This document shows, piece after piece, positions 41,188 through 53,573 of a DNA stretch of 64,000 nucleotides. This DNA comes from Kaustia mangrovi. GTDB lineage: Bacteria; Pseudomonadota; Alphaproteobacteria; Rhizobiales; Im1. Within the stretch, counting starts at the first letter, position 1, and every line of letters starts with the position of its first letter. The DNA is taken from the NCBI RefSeq assembly GCF_015482775.1, contig NZ_CP058214.1, positions 2,594,501 through 2,658,500 on the forward strand, in the 5' to 3' direction. The notes beneath the pieces are model-generated. The model did not search any database and had not been told where the DNA came from. It saw only the letters and a program-made list of their open reading frames with translations. Made by a program: the position numbers and the translations under genes.

Positions 41188-42306
41188 ATGAAGGTCACCA
41201 TCGAGCGGGCGGCCTTTCTCAAAGCGCTGAACCACGTCCAGAGCGTCGTCGAGCGGCGCAACACGATTCCGATCCTGTCCAACGTGCTGCTGCAGGCGGA
41301 CGGGGGCCAGATCAAGCTGACCGCGACGGATCTCGATATCGAGGTGGTCGAGACGGTGCCGGCCGATATCGCCCAGGGCGGCGCGACCACGGCGCCAGCC
41401 CACATGATGCACGATATCGTGCGCAAGCTGCCGGACGGCGCGCAGCTCGAGATCGAGCAGGGCCCCGACGAAGGCCGCATCGCGATCTTTGCGGGCCGGT
41501 CGCGCTTCGCGCTCCAGGCGCTGCCGCCGGAGGAGTTCCCCGATCTCGCCGCGGGCGATCTTACCAACCGGTTCACCGTTCCCGCCGCCGAGTTCAAGCG
41601 CCTGATCGAGAAGACGCGCTTCGCGATCTCGACGGAAGAGACGCGCTACTATCTCAATGGCATCTATCTCCATGCCGTGGGCGAGGGCGACGCCGCCATG
41701 CTGCGCGCCGTGGCGACGGACGGCCACCGGCTTGCCCAGGTCCAGGTGCCGCTGCCGGAGGGGGCCGCCGGCATGCCCGGCGTCATCGTGCCGCGCAAGA
41801 CGGTTCTGGAGGTGCACCGGCTGATCGAGGATTCCGATGACGCGCTCGAGATCGCCCTGTCGTCCTCCAAGATCCGCTTCGGCTTCGACGGCATCGTGCT
41901 GACCTCGAAGCTCATCGACGGCACCTTCCCCGACTATGAGCGCGTCATCCCGAAGGACAACGACAAGAGCATGGAGGTCGACACCCGGCTCTTCGCCCAG
42001 GCCGTCGACCGCGTCTCCACCATTTCCAGCGAGAAGGGGCGCGCGGTGAAGCTCCATATCTCGCCGGAGCGCGTGGTGCTGACCGTCAACAATCCCGACA
42101 GCGGGTCGGCGGAAGAGGAAGTGGCCGCGACCTACGATGGCGAGCCGCTCGATATCGGCTTCAATGCCCGCTATCTCCTCGACATCACGAACCAGTTCGG
42201 CGGCGACACGGCGCGCTTCTCGCTCGCCGACGCGGGCTCGCCGACCATCGTGAGCGATGCCGGAGACGAGACCGCCCTCTATGTGCTCATGCCCATGCGG
42301 GTATGA
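41188..42306 (+). CDS. dnaN: DNA polymerase III beta sliding clamp
   Basis: 372-residue clamp that encircles DNA and holds the replicase; it also recruits other repair and replication proteins. MKVTIERAAFLKALNHVQSVVERRNTIPILSN, quoted here in part, is the diagnostic start, and the C-terminal YVLMPMRV carries the conserved M-P-M-R/K ending. The gene is 250 bp after dnaA, far enough for its own promoter. Confidence 0.96.
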   Translation: MKVTIERAAFLKALNHVQSVVERRNTIPILSNVLLQADGGQIKLTATDLDIEVVETVPADIAQGGATTAPAHMMHDIVRKLPDGAQLEIEQGPDEGRIAIFAGRSRFALQALPPEEFPDLAAGDLTNRFTVPAAEFKRLIEKTRFAISTEETRYYLNGIYLHAVGEGDAAMLRAVATDGHRLAQVQVPLPEGAAGMPGVIVPRKTVLEVHRLIEDSDDALEIALSSSKIRFGFDGIVLTSKLIDGTFPDYERVIPKDNDKSMEVDTRLFAQAVDRVSTISSEKGRAVKLHISPERVVLTVNNPDSGSAEEEVAATYDGEPLDIGFNARYLLDITNQFGGDTARFSLADAGSPTIVSDAGDETALYVLMPMRV

Positions 42307-42364
42307 GCCCGCGCGGGGGCCGGCCGCTCGGGGCACGTCTAACCATCTGAAATATCGGATCAAT

Positions 42365-42394
42365 CGGCGTCGGATCGTTCGCGATCCGACGCCG
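42365..42394 (+). terminator. Strong UUCG-loop hairpin after dnaN
   Basis: A perfect 13-bp stem, CGGCGTCGGATCG with CGATCCGACGCCG, closed by the four-base loop TTCG (42,378-42,381), 59 bp after the dnaN stop. Very stable as RNA; no U-tract follows, so it may protect the 3' end or act with Rho. Confidence 0.55.
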
Positions 42395-42473
42395 GCGCGC
42401 GAACGGGCCGGGGGACGTGCCGTCCCGGGGATCGGTCCAGCCGGTCCATATTGTGCGAACGCATTGATTATGC

Positions 42474-42502
42474 TTGCAAAAACCCGCCCGAACCCCCATA
42501 TA
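42474..42502 (+). promoter_or_regulatory. Candidate recF promoter
   Basis: TTGCAA and CATATA spaced 17 bp apart, about 63 bp before the recF start and just after the dnaN hairpin. Confidence 0.42.
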
Positions 42503-42564
42503 GGGTAAGGTCTGGAGACGGGCCGCATTCGCTATTTCATTCACTGCCAGGCGGGACGCCGACG

Positions 42565-46225
<3,661 letters not shown>

Positions 46226-46403
46226 GGCCGGTCCGACCGGGCGGGCCTTGCCGGCGGGGTGTCCGCGGCGCGACATGATATGGTCACCTTTGGGGCTATT
46301 GTCCCGCCGCGAGGGGCCTTGGGTGCATTAGCCGAAGGTTAATCGAACCGGCTTTAAGGCTGTAGGGCCGCGCGGGCGCTCGCGCGGCGGCACGCGGTTC
46401 GCG

Positions 46404-48569
46404 ATGCGCCCCGAAAATTGGCATGGCTGGTTGATGGCAGTGTTTGGTTCACGCTCTCGCAAATCCTCAAGGCGCAAGGAGCGCGTCGAGCCGCGCCTGA
46501 CGGGCAAGCCGGCCCGGCGCGCGCCCGCAGGCGAAGAGGCGGACGCACCCCGGGGCCGGAAGGCGGGCGCCCGTGGCGGCAAGGCCCGCCGTGCCGCCAC
46601 GCCGTCGCGCCGCGGCAAGGCCGGCAGCAAGCGCCGCTCGCCGCTGGTGAGGGCGGCCTACTGGTCGGTCACGCTCGGCCTTTGGGGCGTCATCGCGATC
46701 ATCGCCATTTCCGCCTATACGTTGCTCGCTCTTCCCGACGGCACGCTGTTCAAGATCCCGCAGCGCGAACCGGGCATCGTCATGCTGGCCGACGACGGCG
46801 AGGTCATGGCGCGCCGCGGCGGCTTCCTCGGCGACGATGTCAGGCTAGAGGAACTGCCCCCCTATGTGCCCGAGGCGGTGGTGGCCACGGAGGATCACCG
46901 CTTCTATTCGCATTTCGGCGTCGACCCGATCGGGCTTGCGCGCGCCATGTTCGCCAATCTCAAGGCCGGCGGCGTGGTCCAGGGCGGCTCGACGCTCACC
47001 CAGCAGCTCGCCAAGAACCTGTTCCTGGAGCCCGACCGCACCATCAAGCGCAAGCTGCAGGAGCTCGTCCTGGCGCTCTGGCTGGAGGTGAAATTCACCA
47101 AGGACGAGATCCTCCAGCTCTATCTCAACCGCGTCTATTTCGGCGGCGGGTCCTACGGCATCGAGGCCGCCGCCCAGCACTATTTCGACCGCTCGGCCCG
47201 CGAGCTGACGCTCGCCCAGGCGGCGACGCTCGCCGGCCTCCTGCGCGCGCCGGCCCGCTACAATCCGATCCGCCATCCGCGCGCGGCAGAAGACCGCGCC
47301 TATGTGGTCCTCAGCCGGATGGTGGAGGAGGGCTTTATCACCGCGGGCCAAGGCCAGAGCGCCATCGACCATCCCGCCGAGGCCGTGATCCGCGACAGCG
47401 TGCCGGCCACGCAATATATTGCCGACTGGGTCGCCGATCTCGTGCCGCAGCTCATCGGCGAGCTGAAGGAGAGCGTGATCGTGGAGACCACCGTCGATCC
47501 GCGCATCCAGTCGATCGCGGAGCGCTCGGTGCGGCGCAATCTCGACGAGGAGGGCCAGAAGAAGAAGGTCAGCCAGGCCGCCATGGTGATGCTCGACCCG
47601 TCCGGTGCGGTGAAGGCAATGGTCGGCGGGCGGTCCTACAAGAAGAGCCAGTTCAACCGGGCCGTCCAGGCGAAGCGCCAGCCCGGCTCGTCGTTCAAGC
47701 CCTTCGTCTATCTGGCTGCGCTGGAATATGGCTTCGTGCCCGAAATGATCATCCAGGACGAGCCGGTGCGCTTCGGCGACTGGGCGCCGGAGAACTATAA
47801 CCGCAAGAATTACGGACCCGTGACGATCCGCGACGCGCTTGCCCGTTCGCTCAATACGGTCGCTGCGAAGCTCACCATGAAGGTCGGACCCCAGGCCGTG
47901 GTCGACACCGCCCACCGGCTCGGTATCCGCTCCGATCTCGACCCCAATGCCTCCATTGCGCTCGGCACGTCGGAGGTGACACTGCTCGAGCTCACTTCCG
48001 CCTATGCTCCGTTCGCCAATGGCGGCTATGCGGTCGCGCCCCATGTCATCCGCCGGATCACCACGCGCGACGGCGAGCTGCTCTACGAGCGCCAGGGCTC
48101 CGGCCTCGGCCGGGTGATCGAGCCCTTCGAGCTCGGCGAGATGAACGCCATGCTGCGCACCGCGATCCGCGACGGCACCGGCAAGCGCGCGGTGATCGAC
48201 GGCCAGGACGCCGCCGGCAAGACCGGCACGACGCAGAACTGGCGCGATGCCTGGTTCGTCGGATACACGGCCCATCTCGTCGCAGGCGTCTGGGTCGGCA
48301 ATGACGACAGCACGCCGACCAACAGGGCGACCGGCAGCGGCCTGCCGGCGAGGATCTGGAAGGGCGCGATGGCGCCGGCCCATGAGGGCATGCCGGCGAT
48401 CCCGCTGCCCGGCGGGCCCGTTGAGGAGGCGCCCCCGCGCCGCCCGCGCGAGGAGCCGGGCCTCGATATCGTCGATTTCCTGCAGAACCTGTTCGGCGGA
48501 GGATCCTCGGCGAGAGCCTCGCCACCCGATTACGGACGGCCCCGCTTCGACCCCGCCCAACAGCGCTGA
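46404..48569 (+). CDS. Class A penicillin-binding protein (PBP1A type)
   Basis: 721-residue bifunctional peptidoglycan synthase. A basic, Arg/Lys/Ala-rich cytoplasmic tail of about 85 residues precedes one membrane helix (about 92-111). The glycosyltransferase domain shows ATEDHRFYSHFGVD and QGGSTLTQQLAKNL, and the transpeptidase domain shows the SxxK serine in PGSSFKPF, SLN in ARSLNTVAAKL and KTGTT. The C-terminus is Pro/Arg/Gly-rich. The long positive tail is a notable feature. Convergent with the MFS gene, 20 bp apart. Confidence 0.93.
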   Translation: MRPENWHGWLMAVFGSRSRKSSRRKERVEPRLTGKPARRAPAGEEADAPRGRKAGARGGKARRAATPSRRGKAGSKRRSPLVRAAYWSVTLGLWGVIAIIAISAYTLLALPDGTLFKIPQREPGIVMLADDGEVMARRGGFLGDDVRLEELPPYVPEAVVATEDHRFYSHFGVDPIGLARAMFANLKAGGVVQGGSTLTQQLAKNLFLEPDRTIKRKLQELVLALWLEVKFTKDEILQLYLNRVYFGGGSYGIEAAAQHYFDRSARELTLAQAATLAGLLRAPARYNPIRHPRAAEDRAYVVLSRMVEEGFITAGQGQSAIDHPAEAVIRDSVPATQYIADWVADLVPQLIGELKESVIVETTVDPRIQSIAERSVRRNLDEEGQKKKVSQAAMVMLDPSGAVKAMVGGRSYKKSQFNRAVQAKRQPGSSFKPFVYLAALEYGFVPEMIIQDEPVRFGDWAPENYNRKNYGPVTIRDALARSLNTVAAKLTMKVGPQAVVDTAHRLGIRSDLDPNASIALGTSEVTLLELTSAYAPFANGGYAVAPHVIRRITTRDGELLYERQGSGLGRVIEPFELGEMNAMLRTAIRDGTGKRAVIDGQDAAGKTGTTQNWRDAWFVGYTAHLVAGVWVGNDDSTPTNRATGSGLPARIWKGAMAPAHEGMPAIPLPGGPVEEAPPRRPREEPGLDIVDFLQNLFGGGSSARASPPDYGRPRFDPAQQR

Positions 48570-48589
48570 CCGTCGGGTGCCCGCCGCGA

Positions 48590-49777
48590 CTACAGGATGC
48601 CGTCGCGGCGCGCGCCAACGGTGATAGCCAGGCTGACGACCCCCATGGCGGCGATGATGACGGCGAGCGGCAGCGGTCCCATGTGAACCGTATGGCCGAC
48701 CAGGATGCCGACCGCGGCACCGAAGGCCATCTGGGCGAAGCCCATGAGGGAGGAGGCCGCGCCCGCCCGCTCCGGAAACGGCGTGATGGCGCCGGCCATG
48801 CTCTGGGGCAGCGTCAGCCCGACGCCGGCCATGTAGACGATCATCGGCGACAGCGCCCAGAAGGTCTCGGGGCCGAACAGGACGAGCGCGATCATTGCCA
48901 GCCCGCCCGCGGCGAGGGCTCCGGTGCCGATGGCTATGGTCCCCGCAATGCCCACGCGCATGGTGAGCCGCGCCCCGATGAGTGTGCCCGCAATATAGCC
49001 CAGCACCCCCGCCCCGAAGAACAGGCCGAAGCCCAGCTCGTTCAGCCCGTAATGGCCCTGCAGCAGGAAGGACGACCCGGAGATGAAGGCGAACAGCCCG
49101 CCGAAACAGGTGCACACCACCGCCACATAGCGCCGGAACTGGCGGTGCGCGAGAAGCACGCGGAAGGAGGCCGCCATGCCGGCGAGCGTCGCGGGCTGGC
49201 GGTTGGAGAGCGCCAGCGTTTCCGGCAGGGCGAAGGCGACGAGCACGGTCAGCGCGACGCCGAGCGCCGTGATGGTGCCGAAGACGGCGCGCCATCCCAA
49301 GGCGGTGTCGATCAGCCCGCCGATCACCGGCGCGACGGCGGGCACGAGCCCCATCAATGCGCCCATGAAGCTCAGCATCCGGGCTGCGTCCTCCGAACGG
49401 TAGAGGTCGCGCACGATGGCGCGGGCGACCACCACGCCGGCGCAGGCCGCGACCGCCTGGCCGAAGCGCGCGGCGATCAGGAGCTCGATGGACCGGGCGA
49501 GCATGCAGCCGAGGGTCGCCACCGCGAAGGCGGCAAGCCCGGCAATGAGGACCGGGCGCCGCCCGAACCGGTCGGAGACGGGACCGAAGACGATCTGGCC
49601 GAGCGCGAAGCCGACGAGGAACGCGCTCAATGTGAGCTGCACGGAGGCGGTATCCGTCTCCAGCGCCTTCGTGATGCCCGGCAGGGAGGGCAGGTACATG
49701 TCTGTCGACAGCGGGCCCATGGAGGTGAGGAGGGCGAGCACGACTGTCATGCCTGCAGTGCCGGGCTTGAGCCTCAT
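48590..49777 (-). CDS. MFS drug-resistance transporter, Bcr/CflA type
   Basis: 395-residue, 12-helix major facilitator. STDMYLPSLPGITKAL at the first loop, GQIVFGPVSDRFGRRPVLIAGL (quoted in part) between helices 2 and 3, and the multidrug motif region typical of Bcr/CflA are present. It probably exports drugs or small metabolites by proton antiport; the substrate cannot be predicted. Alone on its strand between the PBP gene and the YgjP-like gene. Confidence 0.9.
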   Translation of the reverse strand: MRLKPGTAGMTVVLALLTSMGPLSTDMYLPSLPGITKALETDTASVQLTLSAFLVGFALGQIVFGPVSDRFGRRPVLIAGLAAFAVATLGCMLARSIELLIAARFGQAVAACAGVVVARAIVRDLYRSEDAARMLSFMGALMGLVPAVAPVIGGLIDTALGWRAVFGTITALGVALTVLVAFALPETLALSNRQPATLAGMAASFRVLLAHRQFRRYVAVVCTCFGGLFAFISGSSFLLQGHYGLNELGFGLFFGAGVLGYIAGTLIGARLTMRVGIAGTIAIGTGALAAGGLAMIALVLFGPETFWALSPMIVYMAGVGLTLPQSMAGAITPFPERAGAASSLMGFAQMAFGAAVGILVGHTVHMGPLPLAVIIAAMGVVSLAITVGARRDGIL

Positions 49778-49900
49778 GGCGGGAAACTCGATCTCGTGTA
49801 TATCGGGGCCGAAGGCGGCGGGTGCGTCAGCCTAGAGCATTTTCGCAAACCGTGGGAGTGGCCCGTCGGGCATATCGGGGCCGGGCGGAAACGGTTCGTC

Positions 49901-50647
49901 TCAACCCCCGTAGCGGTGGAGGCCCGTGCCGTGCTCGCGCAGCCAGGCGCGCGCGCGGTCGGCATGGGAGCAATGGCGATACACCAGCGCCCAGAAGCGC
50001 GGCCCGTGGTTCATTTCCGCCAGATGGGCGACCTCGTGGGCGGCTACATAATCGAGGATATCCGGTGGGGCGAGGATCAGCCGCCAGGAATAGGACAGCG
50101 CGCCGGTGGAGGAGCACGATCCCCATCGGCTCGTCTGGTCGCGCACGGTCAGCCGGCGATATCTCAGTCCCATGGCCTCGCCATAGCGCTGCGAGGCCTC
50201 CGACAGGTCCTGTCGTGCCTGTGCCTTGAGCCAGTCGGTCAGCCGGCGCGCGAGGTGGCGGCCGTCGCCGGCGACATTGAGGCGGGGACCGTCCAGCGCG
50301 TCCTCCTCGCGCCGCACGGTTCCGCGGCGGCCGGGCTCGTGGACGATCAGATGGGGAGTTCCGCGATAGGGGATGAGCGCGCCGTGGGCGAGGGCGACCG
50401 CGCCGCTATTGCGGTCGAGCCGCTCTCGGATCCAGCCGGCCTGGCGCATGGCGAAGGCGAGCGCGTCGCGCTCGGCGGCCGCCGCCGGTATGGTCACGAC
50501 GACGCCCGTGCCCTTGGGGTCCATGCGCAGGATGAAGCGGCGTGCGCGCCGGTTGCGCCGGATGGCGACCGGCACGGCCGTCCCGTCGATCTCGAGGCTC
50601 AGGGACCGCTGTCCCAGAAGCGGAACTGTCGGTGTATCCTTGGCCAT
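49901..50647 (-). CDS. YgjP-like metallopeptidase (DUF45/SprT-like)
   Basis: 248-residue protein of the YgjP/DUF45 family with a gluzincin-type active site, HEVAHLAEMNHGPRFW, where the two His of HEVAH and the later His bind zinc. An N-terminal beta-rich domain includes VPVAIRRNRRARRFILRM, and RDQTSRWGSCSSTGALSYSWRL is the family signature, quoted in parts. Its substrate is unknown. I used the ATG at 50,647 (MAKDTPTV); a start 23 codons earlier lacks similarity. Confidence 0.88.
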   Translation of the reverse strand: MAKDTPTVPLLGQRSLSLEIDGTAVPVAIRRNRRARRFILRMDPKGTGVVVTIPAAAAERDALAFAMRQAGWIRERLDRNSGAVALAHGALIPYRGTPHLIVHEPGRRGTVRREEDALDGPRLNVAGDGRHLARRLTDWLKAQARQDLSEASQRYGEAMGLRYRRLTVRDQTSRWGSCSSTGALSYSWRLILAPPDILDYVAAHEVAHLAEMNHGPRFWALVYRHCSHADRARAWLREHGTGLHRYGG

Positions 50648-50743
50648 GAGGTGCGATGGACCCTCTTCGCACAGCTCTCGCGAATCACCCGCAGGCTCGC
50701 GCGGCGAGTGTGACACGGAACGCGGCTGCGCGCCCGTCTCCGC

Positions 50744-51976
50744 TCAGCTGGCGGACGGGTTGGAGCGGATGAAGTCGGAAATGCGCGGCGCGATATCGGC
50801 CTCGAAGCGTGAGCCGTTGAATACCCCGTAATGGCCGACGCGCGGCTGGAGATAGTGCACGCGCTTGCCGTCGGGGATGTTCGTGCACAGATCGTGCGAG
50901 GCCTGCGTCTGGCCGACGCCGGAAATGTCGTCGCGCTCGCCCTCCACCGTCATCAGCGCCGTCTTCGTGATGGCCGACGGGTCGATCGGCTCGCCGCGAT
51001 GGGTCATCCTGCCCTCCGGCAGGGCGTGCTTCACGAAGACCTGGTCGACGGTCTGGAGATAGAACTCCGCCGTCAGGTCCATGACGGAGAGATATTCGTC
51101 ATAGAACAGCTCGTGCTTCTCCGCGGAATCCCCGTCGCCGTCCACCAGATGCCAGAAGAGTTGCTGATGGGCGTCGATATGGCGGTCGAGATTCATGGTC
51201 ATGAAGCCGGTGAGCTGCAGGAAGCCCGGATAGACGTCGCGCATGATGCCCGGATGGGGCGGCGGCACCTTCACGATCACGTTGCGGCGGAACCAGTCCG
51301 TTCCCCGTTCCATGGCGAGATTGTTGACCGCGGTCGGGTTGCGCCGGGTGTCGATGGGTCCGCCCATGAGCACCATGGAGGCGGGGACGTTGGGGTCCTT
51401 CTCCGCCGACATCAGCGATACCGCGGCGAGCACCGGAACGGAGGGCTGGCAGACCGCCATCACATGGGTGTCGGGGCCGAGGAAGCGCAGCATCTCCATG
51501 ACATAGTCGATATAGTCGTCGAGATCGAAGCGGCCTTCCGTCAGCGGCACCTGACGGGCATCCACCCAGTCGGTGATATAGACGTCGTGGCGCGGCAGCA
51601 TGGTTTCCACCGTGCCGCGCAGCAGGGTCGCGTAATGGCCCGACAGGGGCGCGACGATTAGCAGGCGCGACTGGCCGTATCTGGGCGTGGCTCCCTTTCG
51701 GAAATGCAGGAGGTTGCAGAACGGCTTGCGCCAGACCGTGCGGGGCTCGACGGAGACGCGCTCGCCGCCGACCATGACGGTCTCGATGCCGAACTCCGGC
51801 TTGCCGTAGCGCCGGGTGACACGCTCGAACAGGTCGAGCCCGGCGGCGATGGTACGGCCCATATAGGTCTCCGCCATCGGATTGCCCGGCGTCTTCCAGA
51901 AGAAGCGGCCCATATTGGCGGCCGCGCGCCAGGGGGCCACGGCAGCATGATTGAGTTCGTAGAGATAGTAGAGCAC
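50744..51976 (-). CDS. phaZ: Intracellular polyhydroxybutyrate depolymerase (PhaZ)
   Basis: 410-residue alpha/beta-hydrolase that mobilises the cell's own PHB granules. The nucleophile is Cys176 in the lipase-like box AVCQPSVP, as in Cupriavidus PhaZ1, rather than the Ser of extracellular depolymerases. The N-terminus MLYYLYELNHAAVAPWR, VYITDWVDARQVP and the C-terminal GVGQTQASHDLC and HYLQPRVGHYGVFNGSRF are characteristic. It implies the organism stores PHB. Stands alone on its strand, with 146 bp between its start and the SCO1 gene end. Confidence 0.93.
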   Translation of the reverse strand: MLYYLYELNHAAVAPWRAAANMGRFFWKTPGNPMAETYMGRTIAAGLDLFERVTRRYGKPEFGIETVMVGGERVSVEPRTVWRKPFCNLLHFRKGATPRYGQSRLLIVAPLSGHYATLLRGTVETMLPRHDVYITDWVDARQVPLTEGRFDLDDYIDYVMEMLRFLGPDTHVMAVCQPSVPVLAAVSLMSAEKDPNVPASMVLMGGPIDTRRNPTAVNNLAMERGTDWFRRNVIVKVPPPHPGIMRDVYPGFLQLTGFMTMNLDRHIDAHQQLFWHLVDGDGDSAEKHELFYDEYLSVMDLTAEFYLQTVDQVFVKHALPEGRMTHRGEPIDPSAITKTALMTVEGERDDISGVGQTQASHDLCTNIPDGKRVHYLQPRVGHYGVFNGSRFEADIAPRISDFIRSNPSAS

Positions 51977-52122
51977 GCGCTTGTTCTGCCTTTATCTGCC
52001 CCGCCCAGCGGCTCGCTGCACTGCACAAACTAGCAGGCGACATTTCGCAGAGCAATATAGCGGCCCGGATGAGGCACGCTTTCTCGCCTGTCGGGAGGCT
52101 GGAAAGGGGTGCAGGCCGGCGG

Positions 52123-52731
52123 TTATCCGCCAATGGCCTCCTCGATGCCCCGGGCCATGTCGTCCGGGCTGGTGCCGTAGGAGAAGACCTTGATGAACTT
52201 GCCGTCCGGCCCCATCAGATAGACGAAGCTCGAATGGTCCATGAGGTAGCCGACGGTGGAGGAGCTGTCCTCGACCTTCTCGTAATAGACCCGATAGGCC
52301 TTGGCAGCCTTGGCGATTTCCTCCGGCGTGCCGGTGAGGCCGAGGAAGGCCTCGTGGAAGTTCCCCATATAGTCGGAGAGCTGGTCGACCGTGTCGCGCT
52401 CGGGATCGACGGTGATGAAGAGCGGCTGGATCTTCTGCGCTGCCGGGCCGATCTCGTCGAGCGCCGCCGACATGACCTGGAGCTCGGTCGGGCAGACGTC
52501 GGGGCAATAGGTGTAACCGAAATAGATCAGCATGTACTTGCCGCGGAAATCGGCGTCGCTGACCCGGTCGCCATTCTGGTCGGTCAGGGTGAAGGCGCCG
52601 CCGATCTCGGCCTCGCCGCTGCCGGCGACCGGGCCCGGCGGGCGCATGAGGAAGGAATAGCCGAGCCCCGCGAGCGCGACGACCGCGATCAGCGCGGTGA
52701 CGACGGCGATGAAGGTGGTTCTGCGGCTCAT
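52123..52731 (-). CDS. SCO1/SenC family copper-binding thioredoxin-like protein
   Basis: 202-residue membrane-anchored periplasmic protein that delivers copper to, or reduces, the CuA site of cytochrome oxidase. One N-terminal helix (about 8-28) anchors it. The copper ligands are Cys76 and Cys80 in CPDVCPTE and the His of YLMDHSSFVY. In Rhodobacter, senC lies inside the regB-regA locus; here the SCO1 gene is separated from the RegB/RegA homologues actS-actR by two ABC genes, so the redox-regulation context is kept in rearranged form. Confidence 0.93.
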   Translation of the reverse strand: MSRRTTFIAVVTALIAVVALAGLGYSFLMRPPGPVAGSGEAEIGGAFTLTDQNGDRVSDADFRGKYMLIYFGYTYCPDVCPTELQVMSAALDEIGPAAQKIQPLFITVDPERDTVDQLSDYMGNFHEAFLGLTGTPEEIAKAAKAYRVYYEKVEDSSSTVGYLMDHSSFVYLMGPDGKFIKVFSYGTSPDDMARGIEEAIGG

Positions 52732-52753
52732 GGCGATCCTCGTGGGCGGCGGG

Positions 52754-53530
52754 TCATTCGCCGATGGAGAGCAGTTGTCCGCGCCGGCGTGCGTCCCGGT
52801 AAAACAGGGCGAAGACCGTGGCGCCGAGGGTGAAATAGACGATATTGAGCCCGACCGCTCGGAGCATCATGCCGGGCCGAACGACCCCGTCGAGCAACAG
52901 GGCGCGCATGCCCTCGAAGACATAGGTCGGCGCAAGGCAGAGCGCAATGGCCTGGAGCCAGCCCGGCAGCACGTCGACGGGGTAGTAGACGCAGGCGAGC
53001 GGCAGGAACAGGAACATGAGGCTCCAGGCGATGTTCTCCGCGCCCAGACCGTAGCGCAGGAGAATGCCGCAGACGACCAGCCCCACCGCCCAGCTCGTCA
53101 CGATCAGGTTGAGGAAGAAGGCGACGAGCCACAGCCCCATCTCGTAGACATTGAAGCCGAAATAGGCGATGGCCAGCAATGTCACCGGAAACAGGCCCAT
53201 CAGCACGCGGATCACGCTCATCGTCATGAGCGCGGCGATGAGTTCGGCCGGGCGCAGCGGACTCACTATCAGATGGCCGAGATTGCGCGACCACATCTCC
53301 TCCAGGAACGAGATGGTGAAGCCGATCTGGCCGCGGAACAGCACATCCCAGAGCAGCACCGCGCCGAGGAAGGTTCCCGCTGCCAGCGACAGCGCGTCGG
53401 ACCGGCCGGCGAGATAGACCTGCAGGAAGCCCCACATGACGAGCTGCACGGTCGGCCAGTAGACGAGATCGAACAGCCTCGGCCATGAGGCGCGCAGGAG
53501 ATAGGTGTAGCGCAGCACGAGCGCGCCCAC
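52754..53530 (-). CDS. ABC-2 type transporter permease
   Basis: 258-residue, roughly six-helix permease of the ABC-2/NodJ-like type, partner of the ATPase just upstream; the cargo is unknown. Segments include YWPTVQLVMWGFLQVYL, FEGMRALLLDG and a C-terminal YFTLGATVFALFYRDAR. The start is uncertain. The GTG at 53,530 is the only plausible in-frame start after the ATPase stop. A GGAGG-preceded ATG at 53,577 overlaps that stop perfectly but is in a different frame, and an ATG at 53,683 would overlap the ATPase by 110 bp. Confidence 0.82.
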   Translation of the reverse strand: MGALVLRYTYLLRASWPRLFDLVYWPTVQLVMWGFLQVYLAGRSDALSLAAGTFLGAVLLWDVLFRGQIGFTISFLEEMWSRNLGHLIVSPLRPAELIAALMTMSVIRVLMGLFPVTLLAIAYFGFNVYEMGLWLVAFFLNLIVTSWAVGLVVCGILLRYGLGAENIAWSLMFLFLPLACVYYPVDVLPGWLQAIALCLAPTYVFEGMRALLLDGVVRPGMMLRAVGLNIVYFTLGATVFALFYRDARRRGQLLSIGE

Positions 53531-53573
53531 CCGGCCCGGGGAGAAGCGCGCGGGGCGCTCGGGGGTGTCGCCG

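Noticed and set aside
38988-41597. 869-codon open reading on the minus strand across dnaA
   Set aside because: It mirrors dnaA codon by codon, an effect of high GC at third positions; it has no recognisable domain, and dnaA is certain.
46845-49295. 816-codon open reading on the minus strand across the PBP gene
   Set aside because: Shadow of the PBP and MFS genes; no coherent motifs.
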